In this document: piece after piece, positions 17,252 through 26,437 of the stretch
Layout of the letters: the number at the start of each line of letters is the position of its first letter
Position numbering within the stretch: the first letter of the stretch is position 1
NCBI GenBank assembly: GCA_035606695.1
Contig: DATNEW010000019.1
Location: 62,001-126,000, forward strand
DNA: 64,000 bases
Source: Gemmatimonadaceae bacterium
GTDB lineage: Bacteria > Gemmatimonadota > Gemmatimonadetes > Gemmatimonadales > Gemmatimonadaceae
Direction: 5' to 3'
Program-made: the position numbers and the translations under genes
Notes under the pieces: generated by a model
Databases searched by the model: none
What the model was told of the DNA's origin: nothing
Seen by the model: the letters and a program-made list of their open reading frames with translations, nothing else

Positions 17252-19894
17252 ATGTCCAAAGTCGCACAGCTGAAAAAGCAGGCTGCCGAGTTCGAGCAAA
17301 AGAAGCAGATCGACAAGGCGCTGGCGCTTTACGTCAAGCTGCTCGATTCATTCGATGAGTATGCCGACGAGCTCGACGTGGCGCTGTTCAACCGCGTCGG
17401 CGATCTCATGCTGCGCCAGGGAAACGTGGCCGACGCGGTCGACTACTACGAGAAAGCGGTCGACCGTTATGCCGACACCGGCTTTTTCAACAACGCCATC
17501 GCCCTGTGTAACAAGATCCTCCGCCAGTCCCCGGGTCGCGCGAGCGTCTACTACAAGCTCGGCAAGATCAGCGCGCAAAAAGGCTTCAAGGGCGAGGCGA
17601 AGGTCAACTTCCTCGAGTACGCCGACCGCATGCAGAAGGCCGGCAAAACGGACGAAGCGTTCCGCGCGCTGAAGGAGTTCGCGGACCTCTCGCCGGACCA
17701 GGAAGAGATTCGCCTCATGCTCGCCGACCAGCTCACGAAGGCGGAGCGGAAGGACGAAGCGATCGACCAGCTGCAAATTCTCCATGCACGCTACCAGTCC
17801 GAGGGGCGGGGCGACGACGCTGCCTCGACGGCCGATCGCATTCGCGCGCTCGATCCCACCGTGGAGATCAAATCCGACGGCGGGAGCCGGCGCGCGACCA
17901 AGTCGCAGGATCTGATTTTCCTGGACCTGGACGATGCGCCCCGCGCGCGGACGAGTGGCGCGATCCCCGTGCAGTCGGAGCCGGCGCCGCCGCCACGAGC
18001 GCCAACGCCGGCGCGATCGGCGCCGCCGGTCGCGCCGATGACTCCGCCCGCTCCGATCACGCCGGTCGCCGCACAGCCGTCGCTCGACGAACCGTCGCTC
18101 GTCGACGAGCCGATGGAAGCGCCGATCACGCGCGCCGACATCGCGATTCAAGGCACGCCCGCGCACCCGATGGACGCGCCGCTCAGCGGCATCACGCGAA
18201 TTGGTGACGAGGAACGCGCGAACGCGCTCGCGATCGACAAGACGCCGTCGGAATCGCTGCTCGGACTCGAGCAAACGTACCTGGCCGACGCGGACCTCAT
18301 TCGCAGCACGCCGACGTCGTCGCTGCTCGATTTCGAGCCGACGTCGCTGGGCGCCGAAGAGCCGCCGCCCCTCCATCGCTCGTCGGCGCCGACGCACGCC
18401 TCACGCGACGAAGCGCCGATCGAGCGGATCGACGAGACCGGCGAGGAGTCGATCGGCGGCGAACTGCAATTCATCGTTCCTGACGTCGACGACGAACCGA
18501 CGCGCGAAACGCCATCGATCGAGTTCGACGTGTCCGCGCTTACCACGCCGGCCACCTCGCTGCCGCCCGCGCCGCCGCTGCCGACGCCGGCCCACGCCGC
18601 GCTCGATGGTCTGCCGCTGATGGATGTCGACGTGCCGACCGTTCCGACGCCGCCGGCCGCCTCGACGCCGCGCGCCACGACGTCGCTCGAAGAGATCACG
18701 CTCTCCGACGATCTGGGCCTGATCGACGACGAGGCGGATGAATCGGCCGCCGAGCCGCTCGAAGAGCTGGTCGATCTGAATACCGAAAGCCTCACGATCG
18801 ACGACGAGCCGATGCCGACGCCGTCGGTGGCCCGCCGCTCGACGATGGTCGCGATGCACTCGGTCGAGATTTTGCACGCCAGCGTCGAGGGCGAGCCGGA
18901 GAATTGGTCGCTGCGCCGCGAGCTTGCCGAGGCGATGCTCGAGGCGGGCGACCGCGACGGCGGTATTAAAGAACTCGAAACGGCGATGTCCGGTGCGGAG
19001 CGCGGCGGCGACCTGGAGTTGGCGATGTCGCTCGCCGAAGAGCTCGCGCGGCTCGAGCCGGCCGCGGTACGCCATCACCAGAAGCGCGTCGAATACGCGT
19101 TCCGGAAGAACGACCGCCCGCGACTGATCGAAGCCTATCTCTCGCTCGGCGGCTCGCTGGTGGACGCGGAGCAGGGCGACAAGGCGCGGACCGTGTATCA
19201 ACGGGTGCTCGATCTGGCGCCTGACGAGCTCCGCGCGCGCGCCGCGCTCGATGCGCTGCAGGGCCCGGAGCCCGAGCCGGAGCCACAACCGCGCGCGGCA
19301 GGTCCTGGTGCCCGCCGCCCATCCGTCGGCGTCCAGGCGCCGCAGGAACCCGCGCCCGCCGCGTCGAACAGCTTCGTCAACCTGGGCGATTGGCTGCGCG
19401 ACGACGAGCAGCCGAAGGATACGCGGATGGTCGTCGCCGAGCAGGAGCCGACGGGAGACGAGGACGCCGACTTCCAGGACATGCTGCGGAAGTTCAAGCA
19501 GGGTGTCGCCGAGAACGTCGACGCCGAGGATTACCAGAGTCACTACGATCTGGCGATCGCCTTCAAGGAGATGGGCCTGCTCGATGAAGCGATCGCGGAA
19601 TTTCAGAAGGCGCTGGGCAGTCCTACCAACAGGCTGCCCACGTACGAAGCGTTGGGGCAGTGCTTTCTGGAAAAGGGGCAGCCGCGGCTGGCGTCGTCGA
19701 TCCTGTCCCGCGGGTTGAACGAGAAGGCGAGCGAAGACCAACTGGTCGGCGTGTTGTATCTTCTGGGGCGTGCGGCGGAGGAGCAGGGGAATGCCGCCGA
19801 AGCGCTGACGTACTATCAACGGGTATTCGTGCTGGACATTCAATTCAGGGACATCGCCGAGCGCATGAACGAAGTCGAACGGGCGGCGCGATGA
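17252..19894 (+). CDS. Large TPR protein with a disordered acidic/proline-rich middle
   Basis: An 880-residue protein of unknown function with no signal peptide. TPR-type helical repeats occupy about 1-190 (KQIDKALALYVKLLDSF, ADAVDYYEKAVDRY, NAIALCNKILRQSP). About residues 215-530 are a low-complexity Ala/Pro/Asp/Glu linker with short recurring acidic motifs (LDEPSLVDEP, LIDDEADES). Further TPRs fill about 530-690 and 755-880 (DLAIAFKEMGLLDEAIAEFQKAL). A TTG at 17222 is an alternative start but ATG 17252 is preferred. It overlaps the next start by 4 nt and has a similar layout to the protein at 23819. A scaffold or assembly role is plausible, but no specific partner is indicated. Confidence 0.8.
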   Translation: MSKVAQLKKQAAEFEQKKQIDKALALYVKLLDSFDEYADELDVALFNRVGDLMLRQGNVADAVDYYEKAVDRYADTGFFNNAIALCNKILRQSPGRASVYYKLGKISAQKGFKGEAKVNFLEYADRMQKAGKTDEAFRALKEFADLSPDQEEIRLMLADQLTKAERKDEAIDQLQILHARYQSEGRGDDAASTADRIRALDPTVEIKSDGGSRRATKSQDLIFLDLDDAPRARTSGAIPVQSEPAPPPRAPTPARSAPPVAPMTPPAPITPVAAQPSLDEPSLVDEPMEAPITRADIAIQGTPAHPMDAPLSGITRIGDEERANALAIDKTPSESLLGLEQTYLADADLIRSTPTSSLLDFEPTSLGAEEPPPLHRSSAPTHASRDEAPIERIDETGEESIGGELQFIVPDVDDEPTRETPSIEFDVSALTTPATSLPPAPPLPTPAHAALDGLPLMDVDVPTVPTPPAASTPRATTSLEEITLSDDLGLIDDEADESAAEPLEELVDLNTESLTIDDEPMPTPSVARRSTMVAMHSVEILHASVEGEPENWSLRRELAEAMLEAGDRDGGIKELETAMSGAERGGDLELAMSLAEELARLEPAAVRHHQKRVEYAFRKNDRPRLIEAYLSLGGSLVDAEQGDKARTVYQRVLDLAPDELRARAALDALQGPEPEPEPQPRAAGPGARRPSVGVQAPQEPAPAASNSFVNLGDWLRDDEQPKDTRMVVAEQEPTGDEDADFQDMLRKFKQGVAENVDAEDYQSHYDLAIAFKEMGLLDEAIAEFQKALGSPTNRLPTYEALGQCFLEKGQPRLASSILSRGLNEKASEDQLVGVLYLLGRAAEEQGNAAEALTYYQRVFVLDIQFRDIAERMNEVERAAR

Positions 19895-20907
19895 GCGGCC
19901 TGGTACCCCCCGTCGTTCGCGTGCGCACGCCGGCCACGAGCGCGCTGCGCGACATCCAGGCGCCGGTGCGCGCCGGGTTGGAGGACGTCGTCGTCGAGAT
20001 GCATCACATCGTGACGCACGAGCTGCCGCTGATCCAGGACGTGGCGGGCCACCTGCTGCAGATGCGCGGCAAGATGTTTCGCCCGACGCTGGCGTTGCTC
20101 GCCTCGCAGGCAACGGGCACGCCGGAGCCGCGGGTGAAGACGCTCGCCGCGGTGGTGGAGCTCATGCACCTCGCGACGCTGGTGCACGACGACTCGGTCG
20201 ATCATTCGGTGCTGCGCCGCGGGCTGCCGACGATCAACGCGCTGTTCAGCCATCAGGTCTCCGTGATCATGGGAGACTTCTTATATTCAAGAGCGCTAAC
20301 AGCGCTCGTCGGCATGGCCGATCTGGCGATCATCAAGATCGTCACGGACGTCGCCAACGAGCTGACGATCGGCGAAATGCGCCAGCTCGGCGCCGTGGAC
20401 GCGCTCGAGTTCACCGAGGCGCAGTACTACGATCTGATTCGCGCCAAGACGGCGTCGCTGATCGCGTGCGCCTGCGAGAGCGGCGCGTTGTGCGGCGCCG
20501 CCGAGTTCCGCGAGCCGTTGGCGCGCTACGGCGATCGTCTCGGCATGGCGTTCCAGATCGCCGACGACATTCTGGACTACACCGAGGATCAGTCGGTGAC
20601 GGGAAAGCCGAGCGGCCTCGATCTCCGCGAGCACAAAGTCACGCTGCCGCTGATCGCGGCGCTCCCGCGCGTCTCGGCGGCTGGTCGCAAGCGCATCGAG
20701 GCGCTGTTCGCGACGGAGAATCCGGACGACGGCGTGCTGGCCGATGTGGTCGCCATCGTCCACGAGGCCGGTGGTATCGAGTACGCGCGCCAGCGGGGTG
20801 AAGCGCTGGCGCATGACGCGGAGCAGGCATTGCGCGTCCTTCCTGAAAGCCCTGTCCGGTCTTCGCTGACGGACGCGATTGCGTACGTCATGGAGCGACG
20901 GTCTTAA
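19891..20907 (+). CDS. Trans-polyprenyl diphosphate synthase
   Basis: Makes long-chain prenyl diphosphates from isopentenyl diphosphate, probably the side chain of the respiratory quinone. ATG 19891 overlapping the TPR gene stop gives 338 residues, the normal size. The first aspartate-rich motif is DDSVD (LVHDDSVDHS) and the second DDILD (QIADDILDYTED); GKMFRPTLALLAS is the usual N-terminal substrate-binding stretch. The product chain length cannot be called with certainty from sequence. Confidence 0.92.
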   Translation: MSGLVPPVVRVRTPATSALRDIQAPVRAGLEDVVVEMHHIVTHELPLIQDVAGHLLQMRGKMFRPTLALLASQATGTPEPRVKTLAAVVELMHLATLVHDDSVDHSVLRRGLPTINALFSHQVSVIMGDFLYSRALTALVGMADLAIIKIVTDVANELTIGEMRQLGAVDALEFTEAQYYDLIRAKTASLIACACESGALCGAAEFREPLARYGDRLGMAFQIADDILDYTEDQSVTGKPSGLDLREHKVTLPLIAALPRVSAAGRKRIEALFATENPDDGVLADVVAIVHEAGGIEYARQRGEALAHDAEQALRVLPESPVRSSLTDAIAYVMERRS

Positions 20908-21188
20908 TGGCACCTCGTGGATCATCCAAACATCGCCCGGTGTTTCATGCGATAGTGCTGGGCATCGGATTCATCGCGGGCGGCGTATTACAGCAAGTGG
21001 CTCGGCTCGCGTTTCCGGCCGGCGCCGCGAAACAATTTCTGACCGCGGGCGTGAATCCAACGTTCGGTCCGCTGGACATTGACTTAGTTTTGATCAAGTT
21101 CACGTTGGGGCCGGTGGCGCTCGACGTGTCCCTTTTGAGCATCGTCGGCGTGCTCATCGCGTACCTCATCGCTCGGTCGCTCTTCTAG
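20907..21188 (+). CDS. Small membrane protein, DUF4321-like
   Basis: A 93-residue protein with two hydrophobic spans (about 13-33 and 72-92) separated by a loop with [20 protein letters not shown]. The layout, and the pattern of a GLNPxxxxxLDLxxxxxTxG loop before the second span, resembles the DUF4321 family of uncharacterised small membrane proteins. The ATG overlaps the preceding TAA by one base, and tatA follows after 8 bp, so it is operonic with both. Function unknown. Confidence 0.72.
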   Translation: MAPRGSSKHRPVFHAIVLGIGFIAGGVLQQVARLAFPAGAAKQFLTAGVNPTFGPLDIDLVLIKFTLGPVALDVSLLSIVGVLIAYLIARSLF

Positions 21189-21196
21189 GAGACGGT

Positions 21197-21478
21197 ATGA
21201 ATTTCGGCAACATTGGTTTCATGGAGCTGATGGTCATTTTGGTCATCGTGCTCGTGCTGTTCGGCGCCAAGCGTGTGCCGGAAATCGGGGCCTCGATCGG
21301 AAAGGGCATTCGCGAGTTCAAGAAGAACATCAACGACGCGGACCGCGAGATTCGCGAGCCAATCCGCGAGTCCATGCGCGATACGCGGAGCACCGATCGC
21401 TTGTCGGCGGGTGATCCCGACTTTGCGCGCCGTCAGGACGAGGAAGCCGTGCGTCCGGAGCCGAAGCGGTTGATCTAG
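21197..21478 (+). CDS. tatA: Twin-arginine translocase subunit TatA/TatE
   Basis: Pore-forming subunit of the Tat export system. The 93 residues have a short periplasmic N-terminus, one membrane span ([15 protein letters not shown]), the [10 protein letters not shown] hinge, an amphipathic helix ([12 protein letters not shown]) and a charged tail. TatA rather than TatB is favoured by the FGAKR/PEIG hinge and small size. TAGGAGACGGT before the ATG is a good ribosome-binding site. A rho-independent terminator follows 30 bp after the stop. The partner tatC is at 6189. Confidence 0.92.
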   Translation: MNFGNIGFMELMVILVIVLVLFGAKRVPEIGASIGKGIREFKKNINDADREIREPIRESMRDTRSTDRLSAGDPDFARRQDEEAVRPEPKRLI

Positions 21479-21507
21479 TCAGCTTGGTGACGCTCGCACG
21501 CGCTACG

Positions 21508-21537
21508 GGGCAGCCCATCGGGGCTGCCCTTTTTTTT
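21508..21537 (+). terminator. Rho-independent terminator after tatA
   Basis: A perfect 9-bp stem, GGGCAGCCC (21508-21516) with GGGCTGCCC (21521-21529), loop ATCG, followed by eight T residues. It closes the 17252-21478 gene group. Confidence 0.93.
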
Positions 21538-21590
21538 GCGCGCGCTTGACGCGTGGACGCAGCGGGCGCTCCAGGCCATCCTGAGCGCGT

Positions 21591-21694
21591 GTCATTCCGA
21601 GCGCAGCGAGGAATCCGGCGTCCGGGCGGATTGGCCGGCCACGCGACCGGGACGTTAGATCCCTCGCTTTCGCTACGCTCCGGCTCGGGATGAC
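21591..21694. repeat. Intergenic palindromic repeat, copy C (diverged)
   Basis: It runs from GTCATTCCGAGCGCAGCGAG to CCGGCTCGGGATGAC, with inner arms GAGGAATC and AGATCCCTCGC. The ends pair with each other like the other copies, but the core is unlike theirs. It lies between two facing terminators in the 311-bp gap 21479-21789, which otherwise holds no gene. Confidence 0.75.
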
Positions 21695-21735
21695 GAGGGT
21701 GCGGTGTAGTCGCGCGGAAGCCTCTCGACCGAATG

Positions 21736-21770
21736 CAAAAAGGGCGACCCACTCGACGAGGGTCGCCCTT
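21736..21770 (-). terminator. Rho-independent terminator of the ppiD-like gene
   Basis: On the minus strand a 10-bp perfect stem (AGGGCGACCC at 21741-21750 with GGGTCGCCCT at 21760-21769) is followed by five T residues. It lies about 20 bp beyond the ppiD stop. Confidence 0.88.
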
Positions 21771-21789
21771 TCTGGCTTGGTACGAGCCG

Positions 21790-23622
21790 CTACGCCTGCT
21801 GCCTGCGCAACGCCGCGTTGATACTCTTCCGCTTGTCGTCGATCTTCGCGGACTTGCGCAGATCCTGCAGGAACATCTGCACGCTCTGTTCGCGCAGTTG
21901 CTGCAGGCGCGCCTGCTTCTGCGTGTCCTTCTGCGCCGCCCACGCCGCACTGTCGGCGAGCACGCGCTTGTCCACGCGCTCCACGAAGACGCCGTTGTTG
22001 GTCTTGACCGGCTGGCTCACCGCGCCGGCCGGCAGCGCAAACGCCGCACCGATCGCCTCGTTGAACTGGCCGATGCCCGGCACCATCGAGGCGCGCGTGA
22101 ACATCGCCGTCTGCTCGACCTTCTTGCTCGCTTGCTGTGCCGCCGCCTCGAGCGTGCTGCTCGCCGCGCTCGCCGCAAGCTTCTGCGCGTCGGGCATGAG
22201 CTTGTCGATCGCGCGATCGGCCGCCACCTTCGCCTTGACCTGTTCCTTCACGGCGTCGAAGGTCGGCTCACCACCACCCTGGATGGAGTCGAGCCGGGCG
22301 AGGTAGTAGCCGTTTTCGTCATCGAACAAGTCGCTCGTCTCGCCGGCGTGCGCGCCACCAAACGCCCACGCGCTCACACTCGGAATCTGCCGGCCTTCGG
22401 ACATGGCCGGCTCGTTCTCGAACGCCTGCACCTTGAAGATCTGCAAATGCAGCATCTTCGCCGCGCTGTCGAGCTTCGCGCCCTGCTCGCTCTGCGCCGC
22501 TCGGCGCGACAGGGAATCGGCGTCTCGGTCGACGCGCGCCGTCTCCGAATCGCTCGGCTGAATCGGAATCAGAATGTGGCGAAGCGACAACGTGTCGCCC
22601 TTCTTCGAGTCCACGCGAATGAGGTGGAATCCGAAGGGCGTCAGCACCGGCTGCGACACTTCGCCAACCGGTAACGCATACGCGGCCTTCTCGAACTCGG
22701 GTACGAAGCGACCCTTGCCGCCCTTGCCGAGATCGCCGCCATTGCGGCCCGACGCGCTGTCCGATGATTCGCGCTTGGCGACGTCCTCGAACTTCGCTCC
22801 CTTCACAATTTCCTCACGCACCGACTCGGCGCGCGCCTTCGCGGCCGCCGTATCGGCCGCCGTGAGCGCGCGCGGAATCATCACGACCGACAGGTTCGCG
22901 TGAGCCGGGCCCTGAAACTGGTCCTTGTGCTTGTCGAAGTACGCGCGCGCGTCGTCGTCCGAGACCGATTTCGCGGCGTTCGGATCGGGGACCGGCGTGA
23001 ACGCGACGAAGCTCACCTGCGCGCTGTCGTGCTGGTCGCGCCAGGCGCGCCACAGCTCGGCGTTCGTGACGTAGACGCCCGACGACACCTGGTCGAACAG
23101 CTTCTCGCGCGGAATCTCGGAGCGATAGTACGACTCGAGCTGCAAGAGCAACCCGCTCTGACGCGCCTGTGGGCTGGCGAGCAGTCGGCCGTATTTGCTC
23201 GGATCGAACTTGCCGTCCGTCTGGAGCGACGGCTCGTTGGTGATCCAGGGCGGCGGTGCATAGCGCGCAAATTCGCGCACTTCATCGTCCGTGACGACGA
23301 TGCCTCGACGACGGTATTCGTCGTTCAGCAGGACCTCGGACACCATTTGATCGAAAACACTGTTCTCGATCCGGCGGTTGTCGTCCTGCGACAGCGAGCG
23401 GCCCTGCGCCTGCTGCTGCTCGGACTGAATCTGGTTCTGTACGCGCGCCATGTAGTCGCGGTACATGATCTCTTTGCCGTTCACGACCGCGACGGCCGTG
23501 GTGGTCGTCACCGGGGTCCGGCCCATCAGGCCCGACGTCTCGTAGAGAAGGAAGCCGCCGACGAAGAACAGGGCAACGATCACCCAGACGTACTTCGCCA
23601 GGCTCCGCATCTGTTGCAGCAT
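21790..23622 (-). CDS. PpiD/SurA-type peptidyl-prolyl isomerase chaperone
   Basis: A membrane-anchored periplasmic folding factor of 610 residues. An N-terminal anchor (about 10-29, VWVIVALFFVGGFLLYETS) is followed by a SurA-like chaperone region (VVNGKEIMYRDYMARVQNQI, then QMVSEVLLNDEYRRRGI), a parvulin domain at about 240-345 (GGDLGKGGKGRFVPEFEKA, FGFHLIRVD, SLRHILIP) and a C-terminal helical part that may hold a second, degenerate rotamase repeat. Layout is that of PpiD. It has its own promoter and terminator and is transcribed away from the TPR gene at 23819. Confidence 0.87.
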   Translation of the reverse strand: MLQQMRSLAKYVWVIVALFFVGGFLLYETSGLMGRTPVTTTTAVAVVNGKEIMYRDYMARVQNQIQSEQQQAQGRSLSQDDNRRIENSVFDQMVSEVLLNDEYRRRGIVVTDDEVREFARYAPPPWITNEPSLQTDGKFDPSKYGRLLASPQARQSGLLLQLESYYRSEIPREKLFDQVSSGVYVTNAELWRAWRDQHDSAQVSFVAFTPVPDPNAAKSVSDDDARAYFDKHKDQFQGPAHANLSVVMIPRALTAADTAAAKARAESVREEIVKGAKFEDVAKRESSDSASGRNGGDLGKGGKGRFVPEFEKAAYALPVGEVSQPVLTPFGFHLIRVDSKKGDTLSLRHILIPIQPSDSETARVDRDADSLSRRAAQSEQGAKLDSAAKMLHLQIFKVQAFENEPAMSEGRQIPSVSAWAFGGAHAGETSDLFDDENGYYLARLDSIQGGGEPTFDAVKEQVKAKVAADRAIDKLMPDAQKLAASAASSTLEAAAQQASKKVEQTAMFTRASMVPGIGQFNEAIGAAFALPAGAVSQPVKTNNGVFVERVDKRVLADSAAWAAQKDTQKQARLQQLREQSVQMFLQDLRKSAKIDDKRKSINAALRRQQA

Positions 23623-23679
23623 GGGGAACGATTCCGCAGCGCAAAAGGGGAGGAAAAACTCGAACGCGATAAGCTCGTA

Positions 23680-23709
23680 AAGTTAGAACGCGACACGACC
23701 TAAAATCAA
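23680..23709 (-). promoter_or_regulatory. Promoter of the ppiD-like gene
   Basis: On the minus strand TTGATT (23709-23704) and TAACTT (23685-23680) are 18 bp apart. Transcription would start near 23673, about 50 nt before the ATG at 23622. It is back to back with the promoter at 23729. Confidence 0.6.
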
Positions 23710-23728
23710 GTGATGGTGTGACTTCTGA

Positions 23729-23758
23729 TTGACGCGCCTCGTCGGGTCTGTGTATTAT
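23729..23758 (+). promoter_or_regulatory. Promoter of the second large TPR gene
   Basis: TTGACG at 23729-23734 and TATTAT at 23753-23758, spacer 18 bp. Transcription would start near 23765, leaving about 54 nt of leader before ATG 23819. Confidence 0.7.
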
Positions 23759-23818
23759 CCGCATTCGTCCGGCACCGGGCTTCGGCCCTCACGCCGCTTG
23801 TCCGAATCGAGGGCTTCA

Positions 23819-25978
23819 ATGGCCGCAAGTTCCGCCCGTATCGACGAACTTCGCAAAAAATTCGACGAGAATCCGCGGCGTTACTTCGCCCCACTGGCCA
23901 ACGAGTATCGCAAGGCCGGTGACCTCGAGCAGGCGATCTTCATCTGCCAGGAGTACCTCCCCCAGCAGCCCGGCCACATGAGCGGGCACATCGTGTATGG
24001 GCAGGCGCTCTACGAGCTCAATCGCCTCGACGAAGCGCGTACCGTGTTCGAGACGGCACTGTCGCTCGACCCCGAAAACCTCATCGCCCTCCGCCACCTC
24101 GGCGACATCGCCCGGCAGGCCGGCGACGCGAACACCGCACGCATCTGGTACCAGCGCGTGCTCGAAGCGGATCCGCGCAATGAAGAGATCGCGCAGATCA
24201 TGATGTCGCTCCTCGCGTCCGAGACGCCGCCGCCGTTCGTGCCGACGCCGTCGAGGCAAGCACCGGCCGTCGATCACACAGCGCCGACACCGCTGAGCAA
24301 CTCGGCAATCGCGGCACCTGCGGCGACTGCTGCCGGACTCGAAGTGGAGAAGGCAACCGACACCAGCCTCGAGCCGGCGAACGCTTCGCAGGTCGAGCCG
24401 CCACCGCTGCCACCGCTGCCGTCGACACCGGCTGCGCCGCCGCCTCTGCCGCCGACCATCGAGCAAAGCTCCCGCTCGCAGCACGCGCCCAAGGAAGAGG
24501 ACCTGCTCGACCTCGACAGCTTCGACCTCGGTGGTGTGCCTCTGAGCTCGTTGCGCGCATCGAAGCCGGTTGCGCGAGTCGACGAAGCCGACGAACCAGG
24601 CCAAATCGACCAAATCGACCAGCCGGCGGCCGAGCCGGCCGAGACGTTTGATTTCCCCGAGGCGAATGTCACGGCGGACGTAACCGAGGTCCAGGAACAG
24701 CCGCCCGCACCGCCCGCGCTCGACGAGCCGTTCGAGATCGATCCGTTCGCGATTGCGGCAAAGCCAGGAATGGCGGAAATGGCGGCAGCGGCTGCCGAGT
24801 CGAAGCTCGATCTCGAGCCGCAAACGGCGCCCGAGATCGAGTTGGCGTCGGATCTCAACATCGGGTTACCGGACGACGGCTTGCCGCCCACGACGACCGC
24901 GAGCGACACAGACGCGCTCGACGGACTCGAGACATTCGAGCCGGGCGTGATCGCATCCTCGGCCGACGTCGAGCCGCAGCCGATCGAGATGGAGCCGTTC
25001 TACGAAACGCCGCCGATCACCGAGCGCGCGCCGGCCGAACCCCCGGCTGAACCGCCGGCCGATCGGCCCGAGGAGTCGTTCGCCGAGTCGTTTGCCGAAT
25101 CGTTCGCCCACGCGCCGGCCGAACCGTCTGTCGTGGACGACGATGCGCACGTCGACGTCTCCGCCGAGCAGCCCGCGTTCGTCACGGAGACGATGGCGGA
25201 GCTCTATCTCCAACAGGGCCACCTCGACTCGGCGCTCGACATTTACCGCAAGCTCGTCGAGATGCGCCCGGACGACACCGACCTGCAGACCAAGCTCGAC
25301 GCCGTCGAGCAGCGTGTGTTCGGCACGTCGCCGGTCGAGGAAGCGGCGCCGCAACCGGAAGGGGAAACGGAACCTGAGCCCATGTTCGAGATCGAGCCGG
25401 TCGCCACCGCTCATACATACGGCGGTCCGACCATTCGCGATTTCCTGCTCGGTCTCGTGACCCGAAACGCCGCCGCGCCCGAGGTTGCTGAATCCGTCGC
25501 CGACGAGCCGCGGTCGTACGCGCCCGCGCCGACTTTCGAGTTCTCTGATGAGCCCGCGGCGGAGGATTCGCCCGAGCCCGTCGCGCCAAGACGCCCGACT
25601 CCGTCGAGCGTGCAGACCGTCAGTGATTCACTCGACGTGTTCTTCGGCGGCGCCGACGCAGCGGCTCCCGATGCCGCGGCCGCGAATACCCTCGCCGAAG
25701 CATTCGCACCCGAAGGCCCCGGCACGGAACCGCTGCAGGGCATGCCCGCGCATCGCGCATCGAACGAGCTCTCGCTCGATCACGTGTTCAAGGGCGGCGG
25801 CGCGCCACCGGCCGAGAGTGGTGGAACCGGTGATGGGTTTTCATTCGATCAATTCTTTTCGGCCGAAGAGGGAGAATCGTCGCCTGGCGGAACGGATACG
25901 CCTCCAGGCGGCGCCGCTGAAGCGACCGACGACATCGCGCAATTCAACGCGTGGCTCAACGGCCTGAAAAAAACGTGA
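23819..25978 (+). CDS. Large TPR protein with a disordered middle (second of two)
   Basis: A 719-residue protein without signal peptide. TPR-like repeats fill about 15-140 (YRKAGDLEQAIFICQEYL, LYELNRLDEARTVFETAL). About 150-470 is a Pro/Ala/Glu-rich linker with repeated ESFAESFAESF and EPPAEPPAD units, then one or two more TPRs (about 475-515, LYLQQGHLDSALDIYRKLV) and another disordered acidic tail with SFDQFFS near the end. ATG 23819 is chosen over an open frame from 23729 because the promoter lies in between. Function unknown; its TPR-linker-TPR plan parallels the protein at 17252. Confidence 0.8.
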   Translation: MAASSARIDELRKKFDENPRRYFAPLANEYRKAGDLEQAIFICQEYLPQQPGHMSGHIVYGQALYELNRLDEARTVFETALSLDPENLIALRHLGDIARQAGDANTARIWYQRVLEADPRNEEIAQIMMSLLASETPPPFVPTPSRQAPAVDHTAPTPLSNSAIAAPAATAAGLEVEKATDTSLEPANASQVEPPPLPPLPSTPAAPPPLPPTIEQSSRSQHAPKEEDLLDLDSFDLGGVPLSSLRASKPVARVDEADEPGQIDQIDQPAAEPAETFDFPEANVTADVTEVQEQPPAPPALDEPFEIDPFAIAAKPGMAEMAAAAAESKLDLEPQTAPEIELASDLNIGLPDDGLPPTTTASDTDALDGLETFEPGVIASSADVEPQPIEMEPFYETPPITERAPAEPPAEPPADRPEESFAESFAESFAHAPAEPSVVDDDAHVDVSAEQPAFVTETMAELYLQQGHLDSALDIYRKLVEMRPDDTDLQTKLDAVEQRVFGTSPVEEAAPQPEGETEPEPMFEIEPVATAHTYGGPTIRDFLLGLVTRNAAAPEVAESVADEPRSYAPAPTFEFSDEPAAEDSPEPVAPRRPTPSSVQTVSDSLDVFFGGADAAAPDAAAANTLAEAFAPEGPGTEPLQGMPAHRASNELSLDHVFKGGGAPPAESGGTGDGFSFDQFFSAEEGESSPGGTDTPPGGAAEATDDIAQFNAWLNGLKKT

Positions 25979-25996
25979 AGACAACGTGAGAACAAC

Positions 25997-26437
25997 GTGA
26001 AGATCGCCGTTCTCAACGGGCCGAATCTGAACCTGCTCGGAACACGCGAGCCGTCGCTCTACGGACGCGAGTCGCTCGCCGACATCGAGAAGTCGTTGCG
26101 CGGCGTCGCGAAAGAGCTTGGCGCCGACCTCGAGTTCGCCCAGCATAATGGCGAGGGCGACATGATCGACACGATCCATTCGTGGCGCGGCAAGGTCGAC
26201 GGCATCGTCGTCAACGCGGGCGCGTACACCCACTCGAGCCTCGCCATTCGCGACGCGCTCTCGGCCATCGCGGTGCCGTTCGTCGAAGTGCACATCACGA
26301 ATGTCTACGCGCGCGAGGCCGAACGCCGGCACTCGATGCTGGCGTCGGCCGCGGTTGGGACGGTGGTGGGACTGGGCACCTACGGTTACGAGCTCGCGCT
26401 GCGCGGGCTGGCTCGTACGCTGTCCGCTCGTGCCTGA
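25997..26437 (+). CDS. aroQ: 3-Dehydroquinate dehydratase, type II
   Basis: Third step of the shikimate pathway (dehydroquinate to dehydroshikimate). The 146-residue single-domain enzyme has the catalytic Tyr22 (EPSLYGRE), the NGPNLNLLGTRE start, the AGAYTHSSLAIRDAL loop and His99 (VEVHITN). The unusual Tyr-Gly-Arg loop fits type II enzymes. Its stop overlaps the following GTG start. Confidence 0.96.
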   Translation: MKIAVLNGPNLNLLGTREPSLYGRESLADIEKSLRGVAKELGADLEFAQHNGEGDMIDTIHSWRGKVDGIVVNAGAYTHSSLAIRDALSAIAVPFVEVHITNVYAREAERRHSMLASAAVGTVVGLGTYGYELALRGLARTLSARA

